A DNA stretch of 64,000 bases from Xanthomonas melonis (GCF_020783655.1 NZ_JAJGQH010000015.1:62001-126000); one strand, 5' to 3'; counted from the first letter of the stretch, positions 45,035-55,303 are shown. Notes: generated by a model not told the origin, from the sequence alone. A program made the numbers and translations.

Positions 45035-45544
45035 ATGTCCGCGAACGTACCCGAAATGTTGGATGCCTGGCGGATGGTCGCGGCGCGCAGGCGCTTCGAT
45101 GGCCGCATCCCGCTGTCCGCGATGACCCGCCTGCAGGGCAGCCTGGCCGACACCGAGGGCGAATGTGTTTATTCGCTTCAATTCGACCAGGACGACCTGC
45201 TCAAGGTCGCTTATGTCGAACTCGGTATCGATGTCGAGCTGCCGCTGACCTGTCAGCGCACCTTGCAGCGGTTTCTGTACCCGGTGCAGATCAGCCAGCG
45301 TCTCGGCCTGATCCGCGACGAGGACGAGGAAGCCGCGTTGCCGCCCGATTACGAAGCCTTGCTGATGCCCGAAGACGGCATGCTGCGGGCGCTGGATCTG
45401 GTGGAGGACGAGCTGGTGTTGGCGGTGCCGGTCGTGCCGGTGGCACCGGGGAGCGAGGCCGTCGAAGCCGAATGGGTTCCGACCCAGGAAGAGCAGGACA
45501 AGGCCAGCCCGTTCGCGGCGCTGGCAGCGTTGAAGAAACAGTAA
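45035..45544 (+). CDS. yceD: YceD family protein (DUF177)
   Basis: 169 residues. DUF177/YceD core: SLADTEGECVYSLQFDQDDLLKVAYVELGIDVELPLTCQRTLQRF (here the usual C-x2-C zinc pair is reduced to one Cys in LTCQRTLQRF) and LPPDYEALLMPEDGMLRALDLVEDELVLAVPVVP. Bacterial YceD is linked to 23S rRNA assembly (with L32). The strict yceD-rpmF order is kept. ATG at 45035 lacks a Shine-Dalgarno; the promoter upstream suggests a nearly leaderless mRNA. Confidence 0.9.
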   Translation: MSANVPEMLDAWRMVAARRRFDGRIPLSAMTRLQGSLADTEGECVYSLQFDQDDLLKVAYVELGIDVELPLTCQRTLQRFLYPVQISQRLGLIRDEDEEAALPPDYEALLMPEDGMLRALDLVEDELVLAVPVVPVAPGSEAVEAEWVPTQEEQDKASPFAALAALKKQ

Positions 45545-45641
45545 CCGCCGCTGTGAAGGGCGGTAAGACAGGTCGACGCGGGCGTAGAGCGTGCTGTTCG
45601 ACTCAACAGACAAGTTATCGAACTAAAGTTGGAGCAATCCC

Positions 45642-45833
45642 ATGGCTGTGCAGAAATCCCGTGTCACCCCGTCCCGCCGCGGCCAGCGTCGTTCGCACGA
45701 TGCCCTGACCGCCAAGCAGCTGTCGACCGACCCGACCAGCGGCGAGACCCACCTGCGCCACCACATCACCGCCGACGGTTACTACCGTGGCAAGAAGGTG
45801 ATCACCACCAAGTCGGCTGTCCAAGAAGACTGA
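45642..45833 (+). CDS. rpmF: 50S ribosomal protein L32
   Basis: 63 residues: [20 protein letters not shown], then the short C-terminal segment with [21 protein letters not shown]. The zinc-type cysteines of some L32 forms are absent (Cys-free form). ATG at 45642 is preceded by TTGGAGCAATCCC. A conserved partner of yceD and fab genes. Confidence 0.97.
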   Translation: MAVQKSRVTPSRRGQRRSHDALTAKQLSTDPTSGETHLRHHITADGYYRGKKVITTKSAVQED

Positions 45834-45923
45834 TCCGTGGCGCCCGCCGCGTTGAACGTGGCCGGGTGACCCTCGCTTCTTCCGGAGCCGCCGGTTACTG
45901 CGGCTCTTGCAACGGGAAACGGT

Positions 45924-46901
45924 ATGAGCAAGCGGATCTATTCCAGAATCGCGGGCACGGGTAGCTATTTGCCCGAAAAGGTGTTGACCAACGACGACAT
46001 GTCCAAGATCGTCGACACCAGCGATGAATGGATCTTCTCGCGCACTGGCATCCGTGAACGTCACATCGTCGCCGACGACCAGACCACCAGCGATCTGGCG
46101 TACTTCGCCTCGCTCAAGGCGATGGAAGCCGCCGGTGTCAGCGCCGACGAGATCGATCTGATCGTGGTCGGCACCACCACTCCGGACCTGATCTTCCCGT
46201 CCACGGCCTGTCTGCTGCAGGCCCGGCTGGGCAATGTCGGTTGCGGCGCGATGGACGTCAATGCCGCCTGTTCCGGTTTCGTCTACGCGCTCAGCGTGGC
46301 CGACAAGTTCGTACGCAGCGGCGACGCCAGGACGGTGCTGGTGGTCGGCGCCGAAACCCTGACACGTATCGTCGACTGGACCGATCGCACCACCTGCGTG
46401 CTGTTCGGCGATGGTGCCGGTGCGGTGATCCTCAAGGCCGACGAAGACACCGGCATCCTCAGCACCCATCTGCATGCCGACGGCAGCAAGAAGGAATTGC
46501 TGTGGGATCCGGTCGGCGTTTCGGTCGGCTTTGGCGAAGGCAAGAATGGCGGCGGCGCGTTGCTGATGAAAGGCAACGACGTGTTCAAGTACGCGGTCAA
46601 GGCGCTGGACTCGGTGGTCGACGAGACCCTGGCCGCCAATGGTCTGGACAAGCACGATCTGGACTGGCTGATTCCGCATCAGGCCAACCTGCGGATCATC
46701 GAAGCCACCGCCAAGCGGCTGGAACTGCCGATGGACCAGGTGGTCGTCACCGTGGATCGCCACGGCAATACCTCCTCGGCATCGGTGCCGCTGGCGCTGG
46801 ACGAAGCGGTGCGTTCCGGCCGTGTGCAGCGTGGCCAGTTGCTGCTGCTCGAGGCATTCGGCGGTGGATTCACCTGGGGCTCGGCGCTGCTGCGCTACTG
46901 A
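45924..46901 (+). CDS. fabH: 3-oxoacyl-ACP synthase III
   Basis: Starts fatty-acid chains by condensing an acyl-CoA with malonyl-ACP. 325 residues. Catalytic Cys116 in [12 protein letters not shown], His in [10 protein letters not shown] and Asn in [25 protein letters not shown] is the CoA-binding region. Here it follows rpmF by 90 bp; the usual plsX between them is absent. The long gap after it suggests that fabD has its own promoter. Confidence 0.96.
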   Translation: MSKRIYSRIAGTGSYLPEKVLTNDDMSKIVDTSDEWIFSRTGIRERHIVADDQTTSDLAYFASLKAMEAAGVSADEIDLIVVGTTTPDLIFPSTACLLQARLGNVGCGAMDVNAACSGFVYALSVADKFVRSGDARTVLVVGAETLTRIVDWTDRTTCVLFGDGAGAVILKADEDTGILSTHLHADGSKKELLWDPVGVSVGFGEGKNGGGALLMKGNDVFKYAVKALDSVVDETLAANGLDKHDLDWLIPHQANLRIIEATAKRLELPMDQVVVTVDRHGNTSSASVPLALDEAVRSGRVQRGQLLLLEAFGGGFTWGSALLRY

Positions 46902-47449
46902 GGCTGCTGTCCTGCGGCCGTGCCGGCAGGGCCCTGCGACGCATGCCACCGTGCTCCGCGCGGGCGATTGCGGCAGATCGTATGCCCCGATGCCGAATAC
47001 GTCCCTGGAACGTTCGGTCGAACCCGACGTCTCCACTGTGCTGGCAGGCGGACACGCTTGCGTGGCCGGCGCTGCGCGGGCGTAGCCTATGCCATTGACC
47101 GTTGTGTGCAGGTGCCCGCTGCCGCGGCTGCCTGGTTCTTGCGCGCGGCGCGTGCTGCGGTGCTTGGCCTGACCAGGCTGGGCTCTCTCCAGGCTTTGGA
47201 TGGGCTGCATATCCAGGAAACGCCGCAGCGTGCGTTGCAGTGGCGATTCTCCGTCGCCTTTCGCCGCATGCATGGCATCGAAGACGTCGTAGGGCAGCGC
47301 GTGCAGCGACTGCTCGGATGGCGCTTGCCATCAGCGGGCCGCCGGGGGACTCCAGGCGGTATGGCTGGCGCGACTGCATACGCGACAGTACAGACGCCAG
47401 AGCGATTTCGCACGTATCATCCCGGCTCGCTTTTTGCTGGTAGCCGCGC
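46902..47449. other. 548-bp stretch without a supported gene between fabH and fabD
   Basis: Frames are open on both strands but mostly by GC bias. On the minus strand, about 47330 to 47160, a protein-like segment is seen (PSEQSLHALPYDVFDAMHA...GDGESPLQRTLRRFLDMQPI), opened by TGA upstream and running on into low-complexity sequence. I cannot assign it; it may be a gene remnant. No promoter or RNA gene could be fixed. Confidence 0.4.
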
Positions 47450-48394
47450 GTGACCGAATCCACTCTCGCCTTCGTCTTTCCCGGCCAGGGCTCGCAGTCC
47501 CTGGGGATGCTGGCCGAACTGGCCGAACTGCATCCGCAGATCCGCGAGACCTTCGTCGAGGCCTCCGATGGCGCTGGCGTCGACTTGTGGGCGCTGTCGC
47601 AGGGCGGCCCGGAAGAGATGCTCAACCGCACCGAGTACACCCAGCCGGCGCTGCTGGCTGCGGGCGTGGCGGTGTGGCGGCTGTGGAACGCGCAGCGCGG
47701 CGAACGTCCGGCGCTGCTGGCCGGGCATAGCCTGGGTGAATACACCGCCCTGGTCGCGTCCGGCGCCTTGTCGCTGCACGACGGCGCTCACCTGGTGCGC
47801 CTGCGCGGCCAGTTCATGCAGGCGGCCGCCCCGGCCGGTGTCGGAGCAATGGCGGCGGTGCTGGGTGCCGAGGATGCGGTGGTGCAGGAGGTCTGCGTGG
47901 AGGCGTCCGGCAGCCAGGTGGTGGTGCCGGCCAACTTCAATTCGCCGGGCCAGATCGTGATCGGTGGCGATGCCGCAGCGGTGGACCGCGCGCTGGCGCT
48001 GCTGGCCGAGCGCGGCGTGCGCAAGGCGGTCAAGCTGGCAGTGAGCGTGCCTTCGCATACCCCGCTGATGCGCGATGCGGCCAATCAGCTCGGCGAAGCG
48101 ATGGCCGGGCTGAGCTGGCAGGCGCCGCAGATCCCGGTGGTGCAGAACGTGGACGCGCGCGTGCACGATGGCAGCGAGGCGATCCGCCAGGCGCTGGTGG
48201 AGCAGCTGTACCTGCCGGTGCAATGGACCGGCTGCGTGCAGGCGCTGGCCGCCCGTGGCATCACTCGCGTGGCCGAATGCGGCCCGGGCAAGGTGCTGAG
48301 CGGGCTGATCAAGCGCATCGACAAAAGCCTGGACGCGCGCGCGCTGGGAGCACCGGCCGATTACGCCGGTGCGCTCGAGGCCTGGACGCACTGA
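47450..48394 (+). CDS. fabD: Malonyl-CoA:ACP transacylase
   Basis: Moves malonyl groups from CoA to ACP. 314 residues, GTG start at 47450. PGQGSQSLGM near the N-terminus, catalytic Ser94 in AGHSLGEYTAL, Arg in HLVRLRGQFMQ, and His (about 204) in SVPSHTPLM. The end is ECGPGKVLSGLIKRI. The ribosome site is weak. It is followed by fabG after 81 bp. Confidence 0.96.
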   Translation: MTESTLAFVFPGQGSQSLGMLAELAELHPQIRETFVEASDGAGVDLWALSQGGPEEMLNRTEYTQPALLAAGVAVWRLWNAQRGERPALLAGHSLGEYTALVASGALSLHDGAHLVRLRGQFMQAAAPAGVGAMAAVLGAEDAVVQEVCVEASGSQVVVPANFNSPGQIVIGGDAAAVDRALALLAERGVRKAVKLAVSVPSHTPLMRDAANQLGEAMAGLSWQAPQIPVVQNVDARVHDGSEAIRQALVEQLYLPVQWTGCVQALAARGITRVAECGPGKVLSGLIKRIDKSLDARALGAPADYAGALEAWTH

Positions 48395-48475
48395 TTCGGC
48401 GCACGCATCCGGTATGCAGATCCCCTCGACGTTCGCGGCGATGAGCGCGACGTCCCCTTTCGAGGAACAGTTGTC

Positions 48476-49219
48476 ATGAGCAAGCCACTGCAGGGCGAAA
48501 TCGCCCTCGTTACCGGCGCCAGCCGCGGTATCGGTGCGGCCATCGCCGACATCCTGGCCGCCCAGGGCGCCACCGTCATCGGTACCGCCACCTCGGCGTC
48601 CGGTGCGGCGGCCATCGGCGCGCGCCTGGCTCCCGGCGGCGGTCACGGTCGCGAACTCGACGTCACCGACGCCGCGGCGGTCGATGCCCTGATCGATGCG
48701 ATCGGCAAGGATTTCGGCGCCATCTCGATCCTGGTCAACAACGCCGGCATCACCCGCGACAATCTGTTGATGCGGATGAAGGACGACGACTGGCAGGCCA
48801 TCATCGACACCAACCTGACCAGCGTGTTCCGCACCTCCAAGGCGGTGATGCGCGGCATGATGAAGGCGCGCAAGGGCCGCATCATCAATATCGCCTCGGT
48901 GGTCGGCGTCACCGGCAATCCAGGCCAGACCAACTACGCTGCAGCCAAGGCCGGCATCATCGCGTTCTCCAAGTCGCTGGCCAAGGAAATCGGCTCGCGC
49001 GGGGTGACCGTGAACGTGGTGGCGCCCGGTTTCATCGATACCGACATGACCAAGGCGCTGCCGGAGGAATCGCGGGCGGCGCTGCTGCAGCAGATCGCGC
49101 TCGGGCATCTGGGCGCGCCGGAAGACATCGCCAATGCGGTGGCCTTCCTGGCCGGCCCGACCGGTCGCTACATCACTGGCGAGACCCTGCACGTCAACGG
49201 TGGCATGTATATGCCGTGA
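48476..49219 (+). CDS. fabG: 3-oxoacyl-ACP reductase
   Basis: NADPH-dependent short-chain dehydrogenase. 247 residues. TGASRGIGAAIADILA (Rossmann Gly motif), NNAGITRDNLLMRMKDDDW, catalytic Ser in NIASVVGVTGN, and YAAAKAGIIAFSKSL (Tyr and Lys). The protein ends GETLHVNGGMYMP. ATG at 48476 follows GAGGAACAGTTGTC. FabG is the only ketoreductase in this cluster. Confidence 0.97.
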   Translation: MSKPLQGEIALVTGASRGIGAAIADILAAQGATVIGTATSASGAAAIGARLAPGGGHGRELDVTDAAAVDALIDAIGKDFGAISILVNNAGITRDNLLMRMKDDDWQAIIDTNLTSVFRTSKAVMRGMMKARKGRIINIASVVGVTGNPGQTNYAAAKAGIIAFSKSLAKEIGSRGVTVNVVAPGFIDTDMTKALPEESRAALLQQIALGHLGAPEDIANAVAFLAGPTGRYITGETLHVNGGMYMP

Positions 49220-49311
49220 GCGTGCGGTGCCGGCAGGCGCTAAGTGGCTGATCGGACGGGACTTGTGTTGCAATGCAAGGCCCGGGCGCTTCCACTACAC
49301 TATCCAGCGCG

Positions 49312-49336
49312 GCCATCGCAGCGGCGATGGCGTTTT
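49312..49336 (+). other. Leader hairpin with T run ahead of acpP
   Basis: GCCATCGC (49312-49319) pairs with GCGATGGC (49324-49331) over AGCG, followed by GTTTT. A TACACT -10-like box at 49295-49300 lies just upstream. The hairpin may terminate fabG mRNA or act as an attenuator in the acpP leader. Confidence 0.55.
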
Positions 49337-49423
49337 GTGAGTCCCTCACAGGAGCACCGCACATCCGTGTGCGGGGATCCTGAAACTCGAACCACCACTA
49401 CTCCATCTGGAGCGATATCCCCA

Positions 49424-49663
49424 ATGAGCACCATCGAAGAACGCGTCAAGAAAATCGTCGTCGAACAACTCGGCGTCAAGGAAGAGGAAGTCACCACCAG
49501 CGCATCGTTCGTCGATGACCTGGGTGCCGACTCGCTGGACACCGTCGAGCTGGTGATGGCGCTGGAAGAAGAGTTCGAGTGCGAGATCCCGGACGAAGAG
49601 GCCGAGAAGATCACCTCGGTCCAGCAGGCGATCGACTACGTCAAGGCTCACGTCAAGAGCTGA
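49424..49663 (+). CDS. acpP: Acyl carrier protein
   Basis: 79 residues. The phosphopantetheine site is Ser37 in [20 protein letters not shown]. Strongly acidic, four-helix fold: [18 protein letters not shown] to [14 protein letters not shown] at 49424; the ribosome site is TCTGGAGCGATATCCCCA. Gene order fabG-acpP-fabF is universal in this group. Confidence 0.98.
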   Translation: MSTIEERVKKIVVEQLGVKEEEVTTSASFVDDLGADSLDTVELVMALEEEFECEIPDEEAEKITSVQQAIDYVKAHVKS

Positions 49664-49804
49664 TGCGTTGTTCCTGACCGCGGAAGTGCGCATCACGCCG
49701 CTGCTGCGTCAGACATTCCATGGGGCCGCTGATGCGGCCCTGTGTTTTTCAAGCGTCACCCGCAAACCGCAAGCACCGTCCGTTCCGTGGTGAGGAGATC
49801 TGCA

Positions 49805-51040
<1,236 letters not shown>

Positions 51041-51200
51041 GCCGACGCGCCGGTGAAGGCGCGCGCGCATGCTGCAACGCCGCTGCGCGTGCATCGGTGC
51101 GTAAGCTGCGCCGTGTTTCTCCGCTGCCGATCCATCCTTCCATGCGCGCCGCCGCTTCACCAGCGCGGCGCGTTCTCGCATTCCACGCCACGCCCGACCG

Positions 51201-52556
51201 ATGACGCTTACCCGATCACTGCCTGCGGACATCGACTTGCTGGCCTTGCATCGGCTGGCGCCGCATCGGTATCCGGCGCTGCTCGAATCCACCGCCTCCG
51301 GTACCGAACACGGGCGTTGGGACGTGCTGTTGCTGGCCGATGGCGGCAGCCTGCGGCTGGATGCCGATGGCCGCACCCGCGATGGCCAGGGCAGGGTGCT
51401 GGAAGGCGGTTTCCTGGCTGCGCTGGATGCTGCCTGGCAGGCCGAGCGCGTGCCACACGATGCGCACAGCCCGTGGCCCTTTCGTGGTGGCTGGGCGGTG
51501 TTGCTGGATTACGAACTGGCCGGACAGGTCGAGCCGATCCTGCAGTTGCCCGCACGCGCCGATGGCTTGCCTGCAGCACTCGCGCTGCGCGCGCCGGCGG
51601 CGGTGTTGCGCGATCGCGTGCGAGGCGAGTGCATCGCCCTGGCTGAGCCGGGCCGTGCCGATCTGCTGGCCCGTATCGTGGACGACTTCGCGGCCTGCGC
51701 CGCACTGCCGCCGCTGCCGGCCTGGGTCGGGCCAGTGGCGGTCGACGAGGACGCGCCCGAGCGCTTCACCGCTGCGGTGCGCCGGGTGCTCGATTACCTG
51801 CATGCCGGCGATGTCTTTCAGGCCAATATCTCGCGCGCCTGGAATGCGCGGTTTGCCGCGGCGGTGGATCCGGCGGCGCTGCACGCCCGGTTGCGTTCGG
51901 CCAACCCGGCCCCGTTCGCCGGAGTGTTCGCCGCGGCCGGGCGCGTGGTGGTGAGTTCCTCGCCCGAGCGGCTGGTGTCGGTGCATGGCGATGTGGTGCA
52001 GACCCGCCCGATCGCCGGCACGCGGGCGCGCTTTGCCGGCGACGACGACGCGGCGCGCATCCGCGAGCTGGTCGGCCACCCGAAAGAACGCGCCGAGCAC
52101 GTCATGCTGATCGACCTGGAGCGCAACGACCTGGGCCGCATCTGCGTACCGGGCTCGGTGGAGGTGGACGAGCTGATGGCAGTGGAAAGCTATGCGCACG
52201 TGCACCACATCGTCAGCAACGTGCGCGGCCGCCTGCGTGCCGGCGTCACCCCGGGCGAGGTGATCGCGGCGGTCTTCCCCGGCGGCACCATCACCGGCTG
52301 CCCGAAGGTGCGCTGCATGCAGATCATCGCCGAGCTGGAGCAGACCGCGCGTGGCGCCTACACCGGCGCGTTCGGCTGGCTCAATCGCGATGGCGACATG
52401 GATCTGAACATCCTGATCCGCACCGCCGAAGTGGCCGGCAACCAGGTGCGGTTCCGTACCGGTGCCGGCATCGTGGTGGATTCGGACCCGCAGCGCGAGC
52501 TGGACGAAACCCGCGCCAAGGCGCGCGGTGTGCTGCGCGCGCTGGATCGGGCATGA
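51201..52556 (+). CDS. pabB: Aminodeoxychorismate synthase component I
   Basis: Chorismate-binding enzyme for 4-aminodeoxychorismate (folate). 451 residues. The N-terminal 180 residues are lineage-specific. The chorismate domain follows: VRRVLDYLHAGDVFQANISRAW, SSSPERLVSVHGDVVQTRPIAGTR, HPKERAEHVMLIDLERNDLGRICVPGSVEVDELM and the ending GAGIVVDSDPQRELDETRAKA. The motif is PIAGT (270-274), without the Lys of the E. coli PIKGT. This pattern is also used by TrpE, so PabB is inferred from the cluster and weak Trp-site signals. The E. coli cluster has pabC here. Confidence 0.8.
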   Translation: MTLTRSLPADIDLLALHRLAPHRYPALLESTASGTEHGRWDVLLLADGGSLRLDADGRTRDGQGRVLEGGFLAALDAAWQAERVPHDAHSPWPFRGGWAVLLDYELAGQVEPILQLPARADGLPAALALRAPAAVLRDRVRGECIALAEPGRADLLARIVDDFAACAALPPLPAWVGPVAVDEDAPERFTAAVRRVLDYLHAGDVFQANISRAWNARFAAAVDPAALHARLRSANPAPFAGVFAAAGRVVVSSSPERLVSVHGDVVQTRPIAGTRARFAGDDDAARIRELVGHPKERAEHVMLIDLERNDLGRICVPGSVEVDELMAVESYAHVHHIVSNVRGRLRAGVTPGEVIAAVFPGGTITGCPKVRCMQIIAELEQTARGAYTGAFGWLNRDGDMDLNILIRTAEVAGNQVRFRTGAGIVVDSDPQRELDETRAKARGVLRALDRA

Positions 52557-52628
52557 GCGCTTCAACGGGACATCACCGGTGCGCGGTATCCTGCGCGGCG
52601 CTGGGGCAATGACGAGGTGGGTGTGGCG

Positions 52629-53690
52629 GTGACTGGCAAACGCGGATGTCTGGCCGTGCTGGGTACGGCAGTGCTGCTTGTGGCGCTAGTGGCGATTGCC
52701 GCGCTGGTGGCTTGGCGGCACTACCTGCAGTTCGCCGATACGCCGGCCAAGGCCACCGCGCCCAGCGTGGTGGTGGCACCTGGTGATTCACTCAAGGCCA
52801 CGCTGCGCAAGTTGCGCGACGCCGGCATCACCCAGGGCGTGGATCTGGAATGGCAGCTGCTGGCGCGCCAGGTGGATGCGGCCGGCAAGCTCAAGGTGGG
52901 CGAATACGCACTGGCACCGGCGCTGTCGCCGCGCGAGCTGCTGACGCGCATGCGCCAGGGGCGGGTGATCCAGTACCGTTTCACGATCGTGGAAGGCTGG
53001 AATTTCCGCCAGCTGCGCGCCGCGCTGGCGACGGCCACGCCATTGCAGCAGTCCATCGGCGGCCTGGACGATGCGACGCTGATGGCACGGCTGGGCGTGG
53101 CCAAGCAGCATCCGGAGGGGCGCTTCCTGCCGGAGACCTACCTCTACCAGCGCGGCGACAGCGACCTGGATGTGCTCAAACGCGCGCACGCGGCGATGGA
53201 CAAGGCACTGGCACAGGCCTGGGCGCAACGCGCGCCCGATCTGCCGCTGGCATCTCCGGAGCAGGCGCTGATCCTGGCCTCCATCATCGAGAAGGAAACC
53301 GCGCTGGGCTCCGAGCGCCCGCTGATCGCCGGGGTATTCCTGCGTCGTTTGCAACTGGGTATGAAGCTGCAGACCGACCCGACCGTGATCTACGGCATCG
53401 GCAGCAGTTACGACGGCAATATCCGCCGCCGCGACCTCACCACCGACACGCCGTACAACACTTACACACGCACCGGCCTGACACCGACGCCGATCGCCAT
53501 GCCGGGCCGCGAGGCGCTGCTGGCGGCCGTGCGCCCGGCGCCCGGCGATGCGCTGTACTTCGTGGCCGTGGGCGATGGCACCGGCGCCCACGCCTTCTCG
53601 GCCACGCTGGCCGAACATAACGCCGCGGTGGCGCGTTATCTGCAGCGTCGCCGTCTGCCGGACGCGCCACAGCGGGAGCCCACACCATGA
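52629..53690 (+). CDS. mltG: Endolytic murein transglycosylase MltG
   Basis: Inner-membrane enzyme that cuts nascent peptidoglycan strands. About 353 residues. One TM helix near the N-terminus (LAVLGTAVLLVALVAIAALVAW). A LysM-like segment follows (VVAPGDSLKATLRKLRDAGI), then the YceG catalytic core: QALILASIIEKETALGSERPLIAGVF with the catalytic Glu in IEKE, LQTDPTVIYGIG, YNTYTRTGLTPTPIAMPG and VAVGDGTGAHAFSATLAEHN. GTG at 52629 has GAGGTGG at proper distance; GTG 52617 and 52623 are alternatives in frame. Its stop overlaps holB (ATGA). Confidence 0.93.
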   Translation: MTGKRGCLAVLGTAVLLVALVAIAALVAWRHYLQFADTPAKATAPSVVVAPGDSLKATLRKLRDAGITQGVDLEWQLLARQVDAAGKLKVGEYALAPALSPRELLTRMRQGRVIQYRFTIVEGWNFRQLRAALATATPLQQSIGGLDDATLMARLGVAKQHPEGRFLPETYLYQRGDSDLDVLKRAHAAMDKALAQAWAQRAPDLPLASPEQALILASIIEKETALGSERPLIAGVFLRRLQLGMKLQTDPTVIYGIGSSYDGNIRRRDLTTDTPYNTYTRTGLTPTPIAMPGREALLAAVRPAPGDALYFVAVGDGTGAHAFSATLAEHNAAVARYLQRRRLPDAPQREPTP

Positions 53691-54646
53691 CGGCCGCGTT
53701 TTCGCCCTGGCAGCAGCGCGCCTTCGACCAGACCGTGGCGGCGCTGGATGCCGGCCGGCTGGGGCATGGGCTGCTGATCTGCGGGCCGGAAGGCCTGGGC
53801 AAGCGCGAGGTGGCGCTGGCGCTGGCCGAGCACGTGCTGGCCGCATCGCCCGACCCGGCGCTGGCACAGCGCACACGGCAGCTGATCGCTGCCGGCACCC
53901 ATCCGGATCTGCAGCTGGTCTCCTTCATTCCCAACCGTACTGGCGACAAGCTGCGCACCGAGATCATCATCGAGCAGGTGCGCGAGATTTCGCAGAAGCT
54001 GTCGCTGACCCCGCAGTACGGCATCGCCCAGGTAGTGATCGTCGACCCGGCCGATGCGATCAACCGCGCCGCCTGCAACGCCTTGCTCAAGACGCTGGAA
54101 GAGCCTTCGCCCGGCCGCTACCTGTGGCTGATCAGCGCGCAGCCGGCGCGCCTGCCGGCGACCATCCGCAGCCGCTGCCAACGCCTGGAATTCAAGCTGC
54201 CGCCCGCGCACGAGGCGTTGGCGTGGCTGCTGGCGCAAGGCCTCGACGCGCGCGCAGCGCAGGAAGCGCTGGATGCCGCACGCGGCCATCCCGGGCTGGC
54301 CGCGCAGTGGTTGCGCGAGGACGGCCTGGCGGTGCGCCGTGCGGTGGCGCAGGACCTGGAGCAGATCGCCAGCGGCCGTGTCGGTGCAGTGGATGTGGCG
54401 CAGCGCTGGACCAGCGACGGTCAGGCCGACCAACGCCTGCGCCACGCCGCCGACCTGGCCCTGGCGCAGGCATCGTCCGGCTTGACCGATGCGTCGCGGT
54501 TGCACAAGCTGGCGACCTGGTTCGATGCCGCCAATCGCACCCGCGATTTGCTGCGCACCACCGTCCGTGCCGACCTGGCAGTGACGGAATTGCTGCTGGC
54601 CTGGCGCCAGGGAGAGCGCCAGCCACGTTCTAGGGGAACTCGATGA
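53687..54646 (+). CDS. holB: DNA polymerase III delta' subunit
   Basis: Clamp-loader stator. 319 residues. GPEGLGKREVALALAEHVL (P-loop-like, about residues 33-40), then LIAAGTHPDLQLVSF where the zinc module should end. No CxnCxxCxxC cluster is present, unlike the usual delta'. AINRAACNALLKTLEEPSPGRYLWLISAQPARLPATIRSRCQRLEF is the conserved SRC region. mltG-holB is kept but tmk is missing between them. It overlaps pilZ by ATGA. Confidence 0.9.
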   Translation: MTAAFSPWQQRAFDQTVAALDAGRLGHGLLICGPEGLGKREVALALAEHVLAASPDPALAQRTRQLIAAGTHPDLQLVSFIPNRTGDKLRTEIIIEQVREISQKLSLTPQYGIAQVVIVDPADAINRAACNALLKTLEEPSPGRYLWLISAQPARLPATIRSRCQRLEFKLPPAHEALAWLLAQGLDARAAQEALDAARGHPGLAAQWLREDGLAVRRAVAQDLEQIASGRVGAVDVAQRWTSDGQADQRLRHAADLALAQASSGLTDASRLHKLATWFDAANRTRDLLRTTVRADLAVTELLLAWRQGERQPRSRGTR

Positions 54647-54996
54647 GTGCAATGAATGCGCGCCAAGGCATCCTGTCGCTGGCGTTGAAGGACAAACCGG
54701 CGCTTTACAGCGCCTACATGCCCTTCGTGAAGGGCGGCGGCATCTTCGTGCCGACGCCAAAGCGCTACATGCTCGGCGACGAAGTGTTCCTGCTGCTGAC
54801 CCTGCCCGATTCCAGCGAGCGTCTGCCGGTGGCCGGCAGGGTCATCTGGACCACGCCGGCCGGTGCCCAGGGCAACCGCGCCGCCGGCATCGGCGTGCAG
54901 TTCCCGGATGGCCCGGAAGGCGAGGCGGTGCGCAACAAGATCGAAACCCTGCTGGCCGGACTGACCACTTCGGACAAGCCGACCCACACGATGTAG
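54643..54996 (+). CDS. pilZ: PilZ-type type IV pilus protein (non-canonical PilZ)
   Basis: 117 residues. A PilZ-fold beta-barrel (ALYSAYMPFVKGGGIFVPTPKRYMLGDEVFLLLTLPD, LPVAGRVIWTTPAGA, RAAGIGVQFPDG). It lacks the c-di-GMP motifs (RxxxR and D/NxSxxG) and so fits the X. campestris PilZ that interacts with PilB and FimX in pilus assembly instead of binding c-di-GMP. The start overlaps the holB stop (ATGA). holB-pilZ linkage is known in Xanthomonas. Confidence 0.92.
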   Translation: MSAMNARQGILSLALKDKPALYSAYMPFVKGGGIFVPTPKRYMLGDEVFLLLTLPDSSERLPVAGRVIWTTPAGAQGNRAAGIGVQFPDGPEGEAVRNKIETLLAGLTTSDKPTHTM

Positions 54997-55118
54997 AAGG
55001 AGCGGGCTGGCGCGGCGGGATGGTACCTCACGCATAGGGGCAAGCCCTTCGCCGCCGCGGCCGGGTCGAGGCGACAGCGGTGCGATGCGGTCGCGTCACA
55101 CGGGCAGGGAAACACCTG

Positions 55119-55146
55119 TTGACGATTGCCGCCGCTGCCCTATAAT
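55119..55146 (+). promoter_or_regulatory. Strong promoter of tRNA-Val(CAC)
   Basis: TTGACG (55119-55124) and the consensus TATAAT (55141-55146) with a 16-bp spacer, 18 bp ahead of the tRNA. Confidence 0.85.
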
Positions 55147-55163
55147 GTGCGGCTCGCGTCACC

Positions 55164-55238
55164 GGGCGGTTAGCTCAGCGGTAGAGCATTGCCTTCACAC
55201 GGCAAGGGTCACAGGTTCGATCCCTGTACCGCCCACCA
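55164..55238 (+). tRNA. tRNA-Val (anticodon CAC)
   Basis: Acceptor GGGCGGT pairs with ACCGCCC; loop TTCACAC gives CAC; encoded CCA. The accessory patch begins immediately downstream, so this is a possible integration target; I found no duplicated tRNA end in the window. Confidence 0.97.
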
Positions 55239-55258
55239 CAATTCAAGCTGTTTTGCGG

Positions 55259-55283
55259 AAAGCCGGCCTGAGGTCGGCTTTTT
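55259..55283 (+). terminator. Terminator after tRNA-Val
   Basis: AAGCCGGCC pairs with GGTCGGCTT (one G-T wobble) over a TGA loop region, followed by TTT. Confidence 0.8.
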
Positions 55284-55303
55284 CGTAAGTGCTGCGTAAG
55301 TGC
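55284..55303. repeat. Short direct repeat CGTAAGTGC
   Basis: CGTAAGTGC at 55284-55292 and 55295-55303, 2 bp apart, at the left edge of the accessory patch. Its role is unknown. Confidence 0.6.
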
